The notes: a model not told the origin generated them from the letters alone. Shown: positions 37,355-49,403, counted from the stretch's first letter. The stretch: DNA of 64,000 bases from Seriola aureovittata (GCF_021018895.1 NC_079378.1:25912160-25976159), one strand, 5' to 3'. Made by a program: numbers and translations.

Positions 37355-37373
37355 TTTTTTTTTTTTTTTTTTT
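37355..37373. repeat. poly(T) tract, 19 nt
   Basis: A pure T run. I saw no retroposon body or target duplication attached to it. Confidence 0.9.
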
Positions 37374-38461
37374 CATTTCTGGAGGATGAAGAGAGAAGAA
37401 TATTCCACTGGATGGAGGAGATGGGGTAGGGGGCTGGGGGGCAGAGAGAAAGCCGGTGTCTCTTCCATTGGGGATAATTTTGAGTGACAGGTCATAGGGA
37501 TGGAAAAATGTGTGTTGCGTTCCACTTGCGTGTGAGAGTGTATGTGTGTATGTGTTACCCCGCAGGTAACACATGCGCACCATGTAATTATACTCATTAC
37601 ACGGCAGGCTGTGGATCTGCATGATATGCTAGCAGACACTAGAAAAATATCTGGATTGCTGACAGCATAGTGGCACAGTAGCTGTGACAGTCAACTACAT
37701 TGTTTATGCTGCAATTACCAAGACTGAATTCAATCAGTCAGGCCAATACACTTTTTTATTGCAATTATGCAAAAGACCTTACAGCTCACTGTGTGGTGGG
37801 ACGTGATGTGCAGTAGCTTATATTGATTACTTTATTTGTAAAATTAAGTCTTTAAGAAGTCCCTGTCACTCAGCTCTCACTGCATCCTGTATCACATGCA
37901 AGCGCTGCACCCTCATGAAAATAATAACTCTTAATATAATTGATGTAATATGCCACACGCAACAATAAGGTATAACATCTAATCACGTTAAGTAGTCATT
38001 GTCAAGCTGTAATTAAACTGTTTGAGACAAGTGATTACCAACCATGATAGAGAATGTGAATATATAATAGGGGTTTTATGAAAATACTAATACCCCGTAG
38101 CTGTAATTGTGAGGCAATTTTTTTACTAATATTGATTGCCTTGAATCTGTGTTATCACATTGACCACAACGTGCTGGGAAAACACACAAATATGGCAAGA
38201 TGAAGCCCTCCTTCACTTTGTCATGCTCCAGCACACATTGTAATGTTAACAGCGGGGCCCCGCAGTCTGACTGGGCTAATGGTGTGCCATCCCATCAGGC
38301 CATGCGCCCAACCAGAACATGCAGAGAGATTGTTCGCATCAAGCCTGTTGGCAAATTAGCCAACACGCATTAAGCTGTGGCATTATGCTAAAGCTGTCTA
38401 AATACTACTATATGCTTAGTGACCAGTGAATGATTTCTGAAGTCCACCCCCCCACCCAACC
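37374..38461. other. intronic stretch with no recognised feature
   Basis: The sequence at about 37965-38170 is AT-rich with several AATTA-type motifs and no repeats. Nothing is assignable. Confidence 0.45.
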
Positions 38462-38512
38462 CCACACACACACACACTCACACACAAACACACACACACA
38501 CACACACACACG
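38462..38512. repeat. (CA)n microsatellite, imperfect
   Basis: CA array with one CACT and one CAAA interruption. Confidence 0.94.
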
Positions 38513-39385
38513 CCCTTTCTCTCTCCGGCCTGTTGGGATGAGTGTCCGTCCTCTTGAACTGGAGTGATAGAAATAGCCGTCACAGACACATGGAAAGAGG
38601 AGGATCGCAGCTCCAAGCTGAAACACTGTACACTGTGTTTTTACTGTAAATGTGATAGAGTCCCGTGCTCCATGTTACCTGAAAAACTTAAAAATTCACT
38701 ATATAGTTACCAGATTTAAAATATTAATATTTATGGTGTGACAGCTTGAACATTTAATGGCAATCAATATGTCACAGCAGGGGAAGATATTTTTCACAGC
38801 GTGATCAGTGATCTGAACAGACATTTTCTTTTCACTCTCCTAATTAATTTCGTCAGACACCTACAGAGACTTGCGACACCGTCGGTCTGCTCGCTGACCA
38901 CAGCTCCTTCTTTTGTCTCCGCTGCCCCGGCTTCTCCCAGGGACACATCGTGTACACCTGGAGGTTGTCATTTCCTCCCACCTTAATGAAGGTGTTTGTG
39001 CAGCTGATGGACATGCAGCCTCCACCTCTCACCTCCACTGTATGCACCTCTCCATAGGCTTACAGAGTCTTGATGAGGGTAGGTGTTCATTTCCCAAAAT
39101 ACTTCTCTCTGCCCTCTCACTCAGTCTGCTGTGGGAGATCTGGCAGAGTGGTTAGGTTAGGTGAGAAACTCTGGGTCCCTTTCATGCCTCTGTGAAAGCA
39201 CACAGTGTGTGTCAGATAGAGAAACTTTAAAATGTTACTAGGATGTTCTACGCCACAGAGCTGAGAATGATGTCAGATGTCATTTTGGGAGTAAAATGTA
39301 ACACATTTCTCTTTTGTATTTAGATATTCAGGTCCACAGCTTCATCTGCTGCATTTCTATTAGTGAGGGAACAGAATGTATTAGA

Positions 39386-39529
39386 GCAACATAGTGGCCT
39401 GGTGATCGTACCACTTCACCACAATGTCACTGTTTGAATCTGGGCCTTTGTTGCATGTCTTATCATTCTCCCCACATTCCTTGTCTGCCTCTATTGTATT
39501 CTATCAAATAAAGGCAAAAATATCCAAAA
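39386..39529 (+). mobile_element. old tRNA-derived SINE copy (plus strand)
   Basis: The block has an A-box-like TAGTGGCCTGG near 39392 and a B-box-like GTTTGAATC near 39432. It continues with CCTTTGTTGCATGTCTTATC and ends near AATAAAGGCAAAAATATCC at 39508-39526. This is the same plan and tail as the better-preserved SINE at 12045-12256, so it is probably the same or a related family in the opposite orientation, with more substitutions. No target duplication was found. Confidence 0.72.
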
Positions 39530-40182
39530 TGAAAGAACAACATTTTCTACAAGCGATACCAGTGAAAATAAAACATCTGTCAATGTAAGTTGGAGGCAAC
39601 TTCCTGGGGATCAGGCATCAATGGGTCCCGTGTTTAGAACAAGTGCCAAGCGTTCCCAGTTGGTGTCTGACTCAACTCAAAATAAAGAAGCAGTCTGACT
39701 TTTTTTTGGTACTTGGACTCTGTTCTACCATCAGATCCATTTAATATGATCCACGTGTGATTTGTTGGATTAAACAGCTTATAGGTGCATCAGGTTCAGT
39801 CAGAAGAATAATGGAATTACACCATAAACACAAGGTTTGCCCTATTGATTGTTCCTTCCTGTTGTTTTGACACCTTATCTGCATAATGGCCGATTTAATA
39901 GAGTTTAGGAATCAATGGATTTATAATATCTTTGTAATATTTTTGTTTATACAGATTTTGTCACTATTTGTCTGTTTTCTTTTTCTTTTTCTAGATGATG
40001 TGTCCAGAGAGTAAAAATGCACGTGTGGAGTAATATATGTTTTCATAGAGTGAGGTGACTTGAATGTGTGAGATTTTCATTTCACTCATTTATCTCAGAG
40101 AGAGAAAAGAGCCATTAAAATGAGCTGCTCTTCAAATGCTGATGCGCTGTTGCTTTTTAATGAACATGAAAATAATGCCTCA

Positions 40183-40743
40183 TGTGCAAAAATTTGGGCA
40201 CCATACTAAGACAGTACTTAATAACCTCCCTTTGCAGTTCTGTCTGAAAGCTTTCTTGGTCTTCCACATCTCACTCCCCCTTAACTGACATCTCTTAATG
40301 ACATTTCAGACAGTGGAAATGCCTGGGTATGTTTTATCTGAAGGCATCAATCAGCATCATTTTCAGATCCTCAGCCAGTTGTTGAGAGGAGCTGAGTCAG
40401 AGAATTCATCATCTCTGGAAAAGTGATCAGCTGATTGTTCCTAATGACGATTCTTGACCTGCCTCATGAGTCCTAACAAGTCAGTTGAGGTCTAATGAGT
40501 CAGTGAAGTTGTTAATGAGTGATTAATAAGAAGTAGTAGGGTGCCCAGACTTTTGCATATGCCACAATTGCTCTTTCATTTATTTCAGTTTTTCTTGAAA
40601 AAGAAAAAAAGGAATAGTGCATTAACATTTGAAGGGAGGCTCATTTTAATGTCTGTTTGGTGCAGGGTTGTAATTACTTTTTTTCAAGTCAGAAATCAAC
40701 AAAATATGTAATTTGCCTGCAGGTGCCAAACCTTTTGCATACA
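40183..40743. mobile_element. probable non-autonomous DNA element with imperfect inverted ends
   Basis: The left end reads TGTGCAAAAATTTGGGCACC. The right end reads GGTGCCAAACCTTTTGCATA, which is an imperfect reverse complement of the left. An internal GGGTGCCCAGACTTTTGCAT near 40540 resembles the right end again. The pattern (GTGCCAAAC then TTTTGCATACAACTG) is familiar from teleost interspersed repeats. There is no coding capacity and no target duplication could be fixed. Confidence 0.55.
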
Positions 40744-41320
40744 ACTGTGTGTTCGGGAAGAGGAGGTTCCAGTCGTGGTCTATGTTCTTGCCAATGGGGC
40801 ACGTCTAAGTGTGGGCAGCTAGACTGATTGCCGAGACAGGCAGCAGAGCGGAGGAGGATCAGACATAGAGAGGTTCTACTAGATTACACAATGCTTGTCT
40901 GAGCTCAGGATTTCCTCGCCTTTTGTTGTAGAACTTGGCTCGTGGAATAGCAGATCAAAGCTTCACTCACAGCATCTCACGTAGCGTCATTTACACATCT
41001 GTGAAATCCACAATCATAGAGAAGTCTATGAAACCTTTCCTGCATTCATTAATGTACAACTTTGACCAGAGACAAAGGTTAGGTGGAGGACAGAAATGGC
41101 CCAGCTTTCTGAGCAGCATCCACAACCGTGTATTTGAGCGTTCACAACCGCTCATTAATTCTATTTCTACTTTGAGTATTGGTTATTTGCTTTCTTCTTT
41201 TCACTCGGGCAAGCTCTCAATTCATTAGCCGATCCACTATGAATGTATTATTCAATGCTAGATTGGCATTGGTGAGAGAAGTGTGTTTACCATAGCTCAT
41301 GAAATATGTATCTGTTGAAG

Positions 41321-41467
<147 letters not shown>

Positions 41468-43785
41468 GCAGCTGCCTGATGTAGTCATGATGAGGGAGAG
41501 ATTTCTGTGGCAGTCACTCAAGGACAATCCCTTATAGCTACTGTGGCTGTGTTGATTGTCTTACATTAAAGCTGCGGTGTGTAGTGTAGAGAACAGATTT
41601 ACCTCTGGCTGTGTTTCTTGATCCTCCACCTTCACAGAGCTTGTTGAAAGATAACTTTTTATTTTTCTGAATGTAACCTTCTAATTCATGATGACAACAG
41701 CCATCGAAGACAAGATGACCACATTTGTTTAAGTGAGAGTGAGGCCAGCGCATCCATGAAGAGCTGTTTGTTAGATGTCAACTGGAGTAATTAGAACAGA
41801 GCTGGCATGGCTGTAACTATATTGAGTGGCCTAATGGTGTCTATGGAGCAGAGTAGGGGCCGTTTTGGTTTTTTTTTTGTTGTTTTTTGCTCAGATGAAG
41901 TGGCTCGCCACAAAGATGAATGATTGCTTTCTCTGCGAACTCCTGGGCTCATGGGTTGATTTAATTGAGTTGAATTAAACCTAAGCCAGGTAGAAATGGG
42001 GACAGAGAGAAAATCTATGCCGTCGATCTATAAAAGCCTTTAGGGCTTCGATCTGGATTACGTAGATTATTTTCCTGTCTGGTCACAGTCACACTTCATT
42101 CCTGTCCCTTGAATCTGTATTCCTTAGTTACATACGTTGACAGTAGGTTGCCTTAGTTGACCACAACTTATTGTAAGTATATAATGGAAAGCATCAACCC
42201 ATCTCCATGTGTAGAAGCATTTTCATACCATATTTAGTATAAATTAATTTCTGATGCTTCATATGTGAAGTATCTATAAATTGAAATGAAGTGGCACTGG
42301 AAAGACATGGTGTTTTGTTCTGGCAGACTGTTGGAGACACTCCTGTGGAGCTGCTTCTGCCATACAGTGCTTCTACTATAAATATCGCCTGCTGACTGTA
42401 AAGTAATTTCATTGACGTAGTTACCTAATATGGCAAATGCATCACCTCCTGTATACACTGAGAGGAAGCAGCGCCCAACCACAGGGTGCAACAGACTCAC
42501 CAGTCTCTTCATTTGAGCATGAGCCCAAACTGATTGTTTATCATGAAAACAGACAGAAGCCGCTCTGATGAGAAAAGAAATGTATTGTTGAGCCTGTTTC
42601 GGTAGAGTTTGATTAGCTGTGCCAGTAAAGCTGAATACCTGCCTGTGAAGCCAGCCAGCTTTATGCCAGTGATGAATGTAAAGTTGTTTGTTCCTGTTGT
42701 GTGTGTTCCAAGTACCTCACTAAATCATCCAATGGTGTTAAAAGGAAATAAAAAAAAATAAAAGGCATGCAGTAATTCAGCGATCAGCAGATGATTGGGG
42801 GCATACGTTCCTGCCTGCCAACAGACATGAGGCCGAGCTGCCAAATCACCCTTAAAAGGAAGCCTGAGCAAAGGGGCTTATCTCAATGTGTTGGTCTTTC
42901 TCTGCTCCAGCACGTTTCACCATATGTACACAGAGGCAGGGGCACGATCTCATATGTCTTTCTTTGTCTGTATTTGTCTTGCTGTCTTCATTGTGCTCTC
43001 TGTGCTCCATGCGCTCTTTCTCTCTCTCCCTCTCTCTGTGTCATCACTGATTCACCCCCTTGCTCCCCTGCACCCTACTTTTCTATTGTGCATCCATAAC
43101 AGGGTTTCATCTCCGAGGAAATCACCTCTTGTTCTTGACAATTTCAAGATGACACATTGACTCTTGAAATGCTATGATTAGCCAACATTGTTTGAGCTTT
43201 CCTTTGAGTAAAGCTGCTTAGGGGCAGCAGATAAAGCCACGCTGTATATTATCTGCTACATTTCAATCCTTCTTTGTGTTGTGGCAGCAGAGATGATACG
43301 AGGAGAAGAAGGCAAGGTGATCCTATCCTGCTATATTAATTTCAAGTTAAACCTGTGGTATTGTTTGTTGGGTGCCAATGGAGAGTTGTACTGTGCACTG
43401 GGCTGAGGCACTATCTGCCCAACCTCTTGATCAAACAAAATGTTATACGACTAATGTTGAATTATACCATGTGCTTTGGTGTTGAATCAGAGTCCTGGTG
43501 TTTTCTATTAAATAATGAAAAGCACACCGCTGGGTTCACTAGAGGTGTCATAGGGAGGCTTTTGAATGGATCTGGCTGCTAGTTGTGCTTGCATCAGCTT
43601 GAAGCTCCATAGCATTAACATAACCACAATACAGGAGAGTGTTACCAGCAGCGACAGTGAGGCTGGTTTTGTTTTCACCTTGTGAGTCTGTGTGTGTCTC
43701 ATCACGTCAAAATGTGGTGCTGGAGATGTCTATTGTAGCGGGACCTACCACAGAGGTGGTTTTAAGTACTTTGGCTTGTGCTTAT
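41468..43785. other. intronic stretch with no firmly recognised feature
   Basis: The part at about 41568-41760 may be a decayed interspersed repeat, but I could not identify its ends. The rest is unremarkable. Confidence 0.35.
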
Positions 43786-43800
43786 ACACACACATACACA

Positions 43801-43859
<59 letters not shown>

Positions 43860-43860
43860 T
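43786..43860. repeat. CA-(TA)n-CA compound microsatellite
   Basis: ACACACA on both sides of about 23 TA units. Short ORFs across it are artefacts. Confidence 0.94.
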
Positions 43861-44520
43861 CTGTGGACGGATTGTCACTGTCATGGCATCACAATGGTGC
43901 AGAATTCAGTCTCAAATCTTTACAGGTGTGTATTTCAAATGAAATGAAGGGCAAGTTCAAAGATGGGTAACGCCTCAGGTCAGTCCTCAGTCTGTAGAAA
44001 GTCCGTGTAGATCTGGACCGGAAAACTCAGTCAGTTCAGTAACTACTACCAGTGTCATTGCATTAAATCTTTGAGTTGTATCTGTTTGCATCTTACATGC
44101 ATAAATACACATGGAGAGTTATTTTACTTGCCATAGCATTGTTCAGAGCAGAAGAAGCCCTGCATTGAAACAGGTACAGTTTCGGGGTGTATGTTGCTTC
44201 AGGTATGACTGAGACTTGAAATATGATCCCTGAAGTCCAGTTTTGGTGCAGGTCCATGAGTTTTGAGGTTTATCAGAGTTTATCACACTCAGCAGAGGTT
44301 TATAAATCTAGATAAACAGTAGAAATACAGTCTTCATGTTGTACTACAATCTGCCAGGAGTGTGCAGTTGCATGTGTTAGACTGGCAAACACAGCACGTT
44401 GTGGGGTGACATTTTGAATGTTGGGTCAGGTTCAACCTTTTTGCCAGACAACCCTGTGCTGACACCCCCGAATGAGGGGGCTGTGTTTTTTGGGTTTGAA
44501 TTTTTGTATGCCTCAGTTTG

Positions 44521-45095
44521 CTTCAGACGTCAGCTTACTTCAGATGACAGTGTGCTTCAGATGTCAGCTTACTTCAGACATCAGCTTACTTCAGATGTCA
44601 GCGTGCTTCAGACGTCAGCTTGCTTCAGACGTCAGTGTGCTTCAGACATCAGCTTGCTTCAGACGTCAGTATGCTTCAGACATCAGCTTACTTCAGACGT
44701 CGATGTGCTTCAGACATCAGTGTGCTTCAGACATCAGCTTACTTCAGACATCAGTGTGCTTCGGACGTCAGCGTACTTTGGACGTCAGCGTACTTCAGAC
44801 GTCAGCCTGCTTCATACGTCAGCTTACTTCAGACGTCAGCTTGCTTCAGACGTCAGCGTGCTTCAGACGTCAGCTACTTCAGATGTCAGCTTGCTTCAGA
44901 CGTCAGCTACTTCAGATGTCAGCTTACTTTAGACGTCAGCTTACTTCAGACATCAGCTTACTTTAGACGTCAGCTTACTTCAGACATCAGCTTACTTTAG
45001 ACGTCAGCTTACTTCAGACATCAGCTTACTTTAGACGTCAGCTTACTTCAGACATCAGCTTACTTCAGATGTCAGCGTGCTTCAGATGTTGTGGG
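44521..45095 (+). repeat. 17-bp minisatellite, 33 full units plus a partial unit
   Basis: The consensus unit is CTTCAGACGTCAGCTTA or ending TTG. I count 33 complete units (31 of 17 bp and two of 16 bp) and a partial one. The central GACGTC is intact in 17 units, GACATC in 10 and GATGTC or GATGAC in 6. Units 25-32 form a higher-order 34-bp repeat that alternates CTTTAGACGTC and CTTCAGACATC four times. Because 17 is not a multiple of three, all frames read similarly (SDVSLLQTSAYFRRQ), producing three overlapping ORFs of 126-177 codons that are artefacts. GACGTCA is seven of the eight bases of a cAMP-response element. Confidence 0.96.
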
Positions 45096-46201
45096 ACAGC
45101 AGGTTGTGCAGACTTGTTGCTTTTAAGTAGATTAAACCCATAACTATTGTTATGAATACACTGCACTATTCTACTGCTGGCAGGACGTTTAACAAGTATT
45201 TATAGTAGCATGTCTTTAAATGTCACTGTAAGCATTTGTAACAATTAATATACATGGGAAATAGACAGATACACAATGCTTTAATACTCACAACATCACT
45301 GCATACCCTGATTAACTAATGCAGCACCTATCACCTAGATGGAAAGGGCACAAGTCACCTGGAGTAACACTGGAGGAATACTGACTGGGCCTGCACATTT
45401 GCTTCAAAAATAGCAACCCTTAGTCACTGGAGCTCTCTCCACTTGTAAATACTACATGCAGAAGGGGCTGAAGACTCAGCACTTTCTCTGGCACCTCTTG
45501 TGTGTCCTGGTTAGACTGTCTCTTTTGATGATTCCTCAAAAATCTGAGTGACTTGTGTGTGAGATGAAGTTGTGTGTAAGTGCGGGAGTGAGATGAATGA
45601 GGAGGCAGTTTGTTCTGTTGTTCATGAAAGTGTTCAAAGAAGGACTTTTTGCTGCATGTTTTTTTCAGGTCCTGGTCTTGTTTGTTTCTGAAAATCTAAT
45701 GTTGAACTTGTTGGTTGTTTTATCAGTAGAAGGGAGCAGCAATGGGTATTCTCCTGGTTTTAGGTACAAGAAACGGCACCAGAGGACATTTATGCTGGAA
45801 GCTTGAACTGACTTATAACATTAAAGTGGAGAACATCCAGATAAACCTATCTGTCTATGTCTAGAATTGAAGTTGTGAAAATAGTCTGAATCATAGAGAG
45901 ATCGCCGCTAGCTGGATGGATTCATGAGAGCTGCTAACGAGCCACTTGGCTTTTAGCTTTTAGTCAAAGTACACTCTGACACAAGTAGATCAGAGTGTAA
46001 TGAAAATAGCATACAATCATGAAAGGGGAACAGACTGAGGGGCACATCTGACTGTATCTTTGAAGCTTTGCTCCCTGACACAATGTTTTTTGTGGAGTTT
46101 TGGACACACTATTACTGACTGACTTTACATGTGAAACTATAAACTGGGGCTTCTTAGTTGGAACTGGTTCAGTTATAGGAAGTGGAGACATGACACTAGA
46201 T
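45096..46201. other. intronic stretch with no recognised feature
   Basis: No exon, repeat or transposon terminus was recognised. Confidence 0.5.
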
Positions 46202-46209
46202 ATCTATTC
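46202..46209. repeat. 8-bp target-site duplication, left copy
   Basis: ATCTATTC, identical to 46422-46429. An 8-bp length is diagnostic of hAT-superfamily insertion. Confidence 0.88.
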
Positions 46210-46421
46210 CAGTGGTTCTCAGACTTTTCACATCAAGGACCCTGATAAGACTTTTCTTTTAGATCTTTTATTACAGAAAGTGTTTGAAACCCATGACTGA
46301 AGCACTCACACATTCTGCCATTGTGGTACTTAAAATAAATGATTCCCCATTGAGTTGGGAATCCTGAGGAACCCCATCAAGGACCCCTGGGGTTCCCCAG
46401 ACCCCACTTTGAGAACCACTG
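46210..46421. mobile_element. hAT-type MITE, 212 bp
   Basis: The element begins CAGTGGTTCTCAGAC and ends with GTTCTCAAAG-type sequence in reverse complement (GAGAACCACTG). This gives terminal inverted repeats of about 12 perfect bases followed by a looser match. It is bounded by perfect 8-bp target duplications ATCTATTC. CAGTGGTTCTCAA ends are typical of hAT elements in vertebrates. It has no coding capacity, so it is non-autonomous and depends on a transposase elsewhere. Confidence 0.9.
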
Positions 46422-46429
46422 ATCTATTC
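46422..46429. repeat. 8-bp target-site duplication, right copy
   Basis: Identical to 46202-46209. Confidence 0.88.
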
Positions 46430-46463
46430 CATAAGCAAAGTTTTTACTCACGAGTCAACATGA

Positions 46464-46471
46464 GTGCGTAG
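46464..46471. repeat. 8-bp target-site duplication of second hAT element, left copy
   Basis: GTGCGTAG here against GTGCATAG at 47101-47108, seven of eight matching. The one difference is a CG to CA transition, as expected from CpG decay. Confidence 0.8.
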
Positions 46472-47100
46472 TAGGGGTGGGCATGATTAATCGATGATCG
46501 ATAATTGATCTTTAAGAATTTTGTCGATGACGTGGAATCTGATCGATCTAACGTGTATCCACGAGGTCATGTTGTGTAATGTGTCCTGAAGGGATGCGAT
46601 GAATTTCATTATGTGGAAGCAACCAGCTGCCGCGCAATTTAAATTGTCAACAGAGAGAAATGAATACTCGGCTCCCGTAGACATGGCAGGTTAACATGAA
46701 GAGAGCAGGGCGAAGTTTGGTGTGGGAACATTTTTAGCTGAAAAATAACGAAGCTCATTGTAAACATTGCAACGCTGTGTATAAGCGCCGTAGCTTTGGC
46801 TTGTTATTTGTTAAGAGGTTTGGCTCAGAGCCTCAGGCTCCGCTGCCTTTAGGAGCGCTGCATATCTTTTTTGTTCTGTTTAGTAGTTAAACTATTAAAC
46901 TTTCACTGCCGTGTTTAAGAGGATTGTTGTTGGACTATAATCTCATCTTTGAATAAAGATTTCATTGAGGAAAAAGAAGCTTTCTTTAGTATTTTCTGCC
47001 ACAGGCATTTTTTAACAAAAAAAATTAGTAATGAATCTATAATTGATCGTTAATTTTCCTGATGATCGAATAAGGAAATTTCTTCAAGTGCCCATCCCTA
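46472..47100 (+). mobile_element. internally deleted hAT transposon with transposase relic, 629 bp
   Basis: The ends are TAGGGGTGGGCA and its near complement TGCCCATCCCTA, with subterminal GATCGATAATTGATC-type motifs, bounded by an 8-bp near-perfect target duplication. Inside, from 46696, the plus strand reads MKRAGRSLVWEHF, a stop, then LKNNEAHCKHCNAVYKRRSF. VWEHF followed by CxxC is the start of the BED zinc finger that opens many hAT transposases. After about 50 codons the similarity ends, so most of the transposase, including the catalytic region, is deleted. It is therefore a dead, non-autonomous derivative. Confidence 0.85.
46696..46845 (+). pseudogene. hAT transposase N-terminal relic (BED zinc finger, in-frame stop)
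   Basis: About 50 codons are readable from ATG 46696. There is an internal TAG at 46735-46737 right after VWEHF, and the first zinc-coordinating pair CKHC follows. The second half of a BED finger (the His or Cys pair further on) is not recognisable. This identification rests on motif recall. Confidence 0.7.
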
Positions 47101-47108
47101 GTGCATAG
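47101..47108. repeat. 8-bp target-site duplication of second hAT element, right copy
   Basis: GTGCATAG, partner of 46464-46471. Confidence 0.8.
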
Positions 47109-49403
47109 TGGTGACAACATGGTGGACTGGAGCAAGTGTTCAACAGAGTCAACACAGAGGCCAAAATGGAGAGTCGATGTCCACAGTCGACATGTATGGT
47201 TTCTACATACAGAAATAATTTACACCACACGTCCCTCACACAAATATTAAAGTCATGCTGCCTCAAAATCAACTAATACTGGTGAGTTCAAGTCTGAAAC
47301 AGAGGACATTCAACATTGGTTGCACATGGGAAGACAGATAATGTTTCTATTTTGCCTTTTCACCAGAGAGACAGCCATGACAAATAACCGTTCATTATCT
47401 GCTGAAAATGAAGGAATATGAACCAGAATTAGATAAGAACTGGAATTATGTACAATATTAATTGATGTATTTAATATTTGTCGACATCAGAATTAAATGT
47501 TGCTTCAGTGTTAGCGTGGATGAGTACGACTGTATCTCTGTAAATGCAGTGAAAACGTGATAAACTCCACCTTTCTGACGGCATTCCACAGAATTTTGAA
47601 GTGTCTTTAGTTTGCATGCATGTGCACACACTTGTGTATTTGTTTGTGTGTTTTACGTGTGTGCATGCTCCCAGAGGGGAAACAGGCTGTGTGGGGTGTT
47701 ATCTGCTTCTGCAGAGGGTGACAGCTAATCACCAACCCTGACAAACACTGGGGGAGAGGGGAGGGAAGAGAGAGGGAGATGTGACAAACGAGAGAGAGAG
47801 GGGAGATGGTGCTGGGCAGAGGGATTGGCATTTGAATTCCACTGAGTTACCACAGAGTGCTCCGGATCCTGTCATCACAACCTCTGTATGAGTTTGGACC
47901 TGAGCTGGACAACCTCCCACCTGCCCCACTGACAACTAATAAACCCCCATCAGTACAGACACACACCGAGATAGGAGGCCGCTGAGGAAATATTGTGACA
48001 ATTCTTGATGAGTTGAATAAATCTTTGTGTTTGCAGAGCAACAGCTTTGATCTCCTACCTGCTGCTCGTAAATTCCCAGTCTCATGGAGAATATCTGCGG
48101 AGGGGTTCACTAGCTGTCTTTATTGCCAGGGAAGGAACCTTCAAGTGGTACCTTGTCAGCTGTAAAGACATCAACACTTACAGTATTCGCTAACTGTGCC
48201 ATTAATCGTACCCAAAGTCTATGCTAAATGCATTTGTAGATGGTTTGCCTTGCAGATGGGCTGATGCGTGCTGAGTTAGTGTGAGCTGCTGGTGTCGCCT
48301 GTTGACACAGAGATCAGAGGGCTGTGAGAGATGGAGAGATGCTGTCGTGAGATGGCGGCAGGCAGGCTGCACAGGGAGAGAGAGGAAGACAGACGAGACA
48401 AGACTCCACTCAGAATTTTAGCTTGATGCTTTCCCTTTAGCTGGTGTCATTTATAAGCACAGGTAGCTATTAACACACTTCAACATGCAGACAAATATCA
48501 CAGCAAGCGGAAGTGATTGTCAGTACGGTATGTCCTTTGTATGATCCCTGAATAGTTCTGGTGTTAATGGACGTATTGGCTCAGTTTGATTACCAATAGC
48601 ACAACTCAAACGTCAATCTTTTCCTGGAGGTCCGTAGGCTTCTGGCCTCATACGGACCAAGCGGTGACTGTCTGTGTGGCTGTGATGGGTGTCATGCTGG
48701 GGGCCTCCATACAGGGAGACCCTCATCTGCTCACAGTGTCACACCTCTCACCGCTTTGCTCTTTCTATCTGACCCTGTCACCAGGCGGAGAGTGACAGAT
48801 TCAGGCAGAGGGAACCCGCGCAGACACAGAAAGAGTGGGTGGCATATTCTTTTAGATACAGGCATAGCTGAGATCCCCGCTAAATAAAATCAAGATAGCT
48901 GTCAGATGCTTTTACCATGCATACTGCTTGAGAGCACGCAAATGGCACTATCAGTGAAGAAGTCAAAGGTCCACAGCTACTCGAGAATTGAGGTTGTCAT
49001 TCATGTCTTGAAGGATATAAGTACGAACTGTTTAACAGACAGAGCCTGTGATCGAGTCTTCTACAGTACAGATCAGATTGTCACTTAGTTGACTATTATT
49101 AATCTAGTTCTTCCTGTTACTGTTGCTGCTGGTTGTTCTTGGAGAGCAGTGAGATACAGAACATTGTGTTTATGTATCTAATCCACAGATGGCTGGTGGT
49201 GGTCTGGTGTGGGTGACCGCATAGCATCTGTGTTTGAGTGTGTGCGCATCTACATCTGTGTGCTTGTGTTGTTTTGGGTGCTAATGACAGTTGGCATTTG
49301 GCCACTATCAGTGGATCGTTAATTAGTATGGAGAGGTTTGGGGGAGAAACACAGATTCCTCTCTATCTCTCAAACAGATGTGTGTTTGATCTGCTAACCC
49401 AGC
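47109..49403. other. intronic stretch with no recognised feature
   Basis: Contains a purine-rich run at about 47751-47812 (GGGAGAGGGGAGGGAAGAGA-type). Nothing else was recognised. Confidence 0.5.

Noticed and set aside
37355..37373. Processed retrocopy tail (poly(T) as reversed poly(A))
   Set aside because: No gene-like body next to it and no convincing target duplication.
44399..45000. Three overlapping ORFs of 126-177 codons
   Set aside because: All are frames of the 17-bp minisatellite. There is no start context, splice evidence or family match.
44521..45095. CRISPR-like array
   Set aside because: Units are directly adjacent with no unique spacers, and this is a vertebrate intron. It is a minisatellite.
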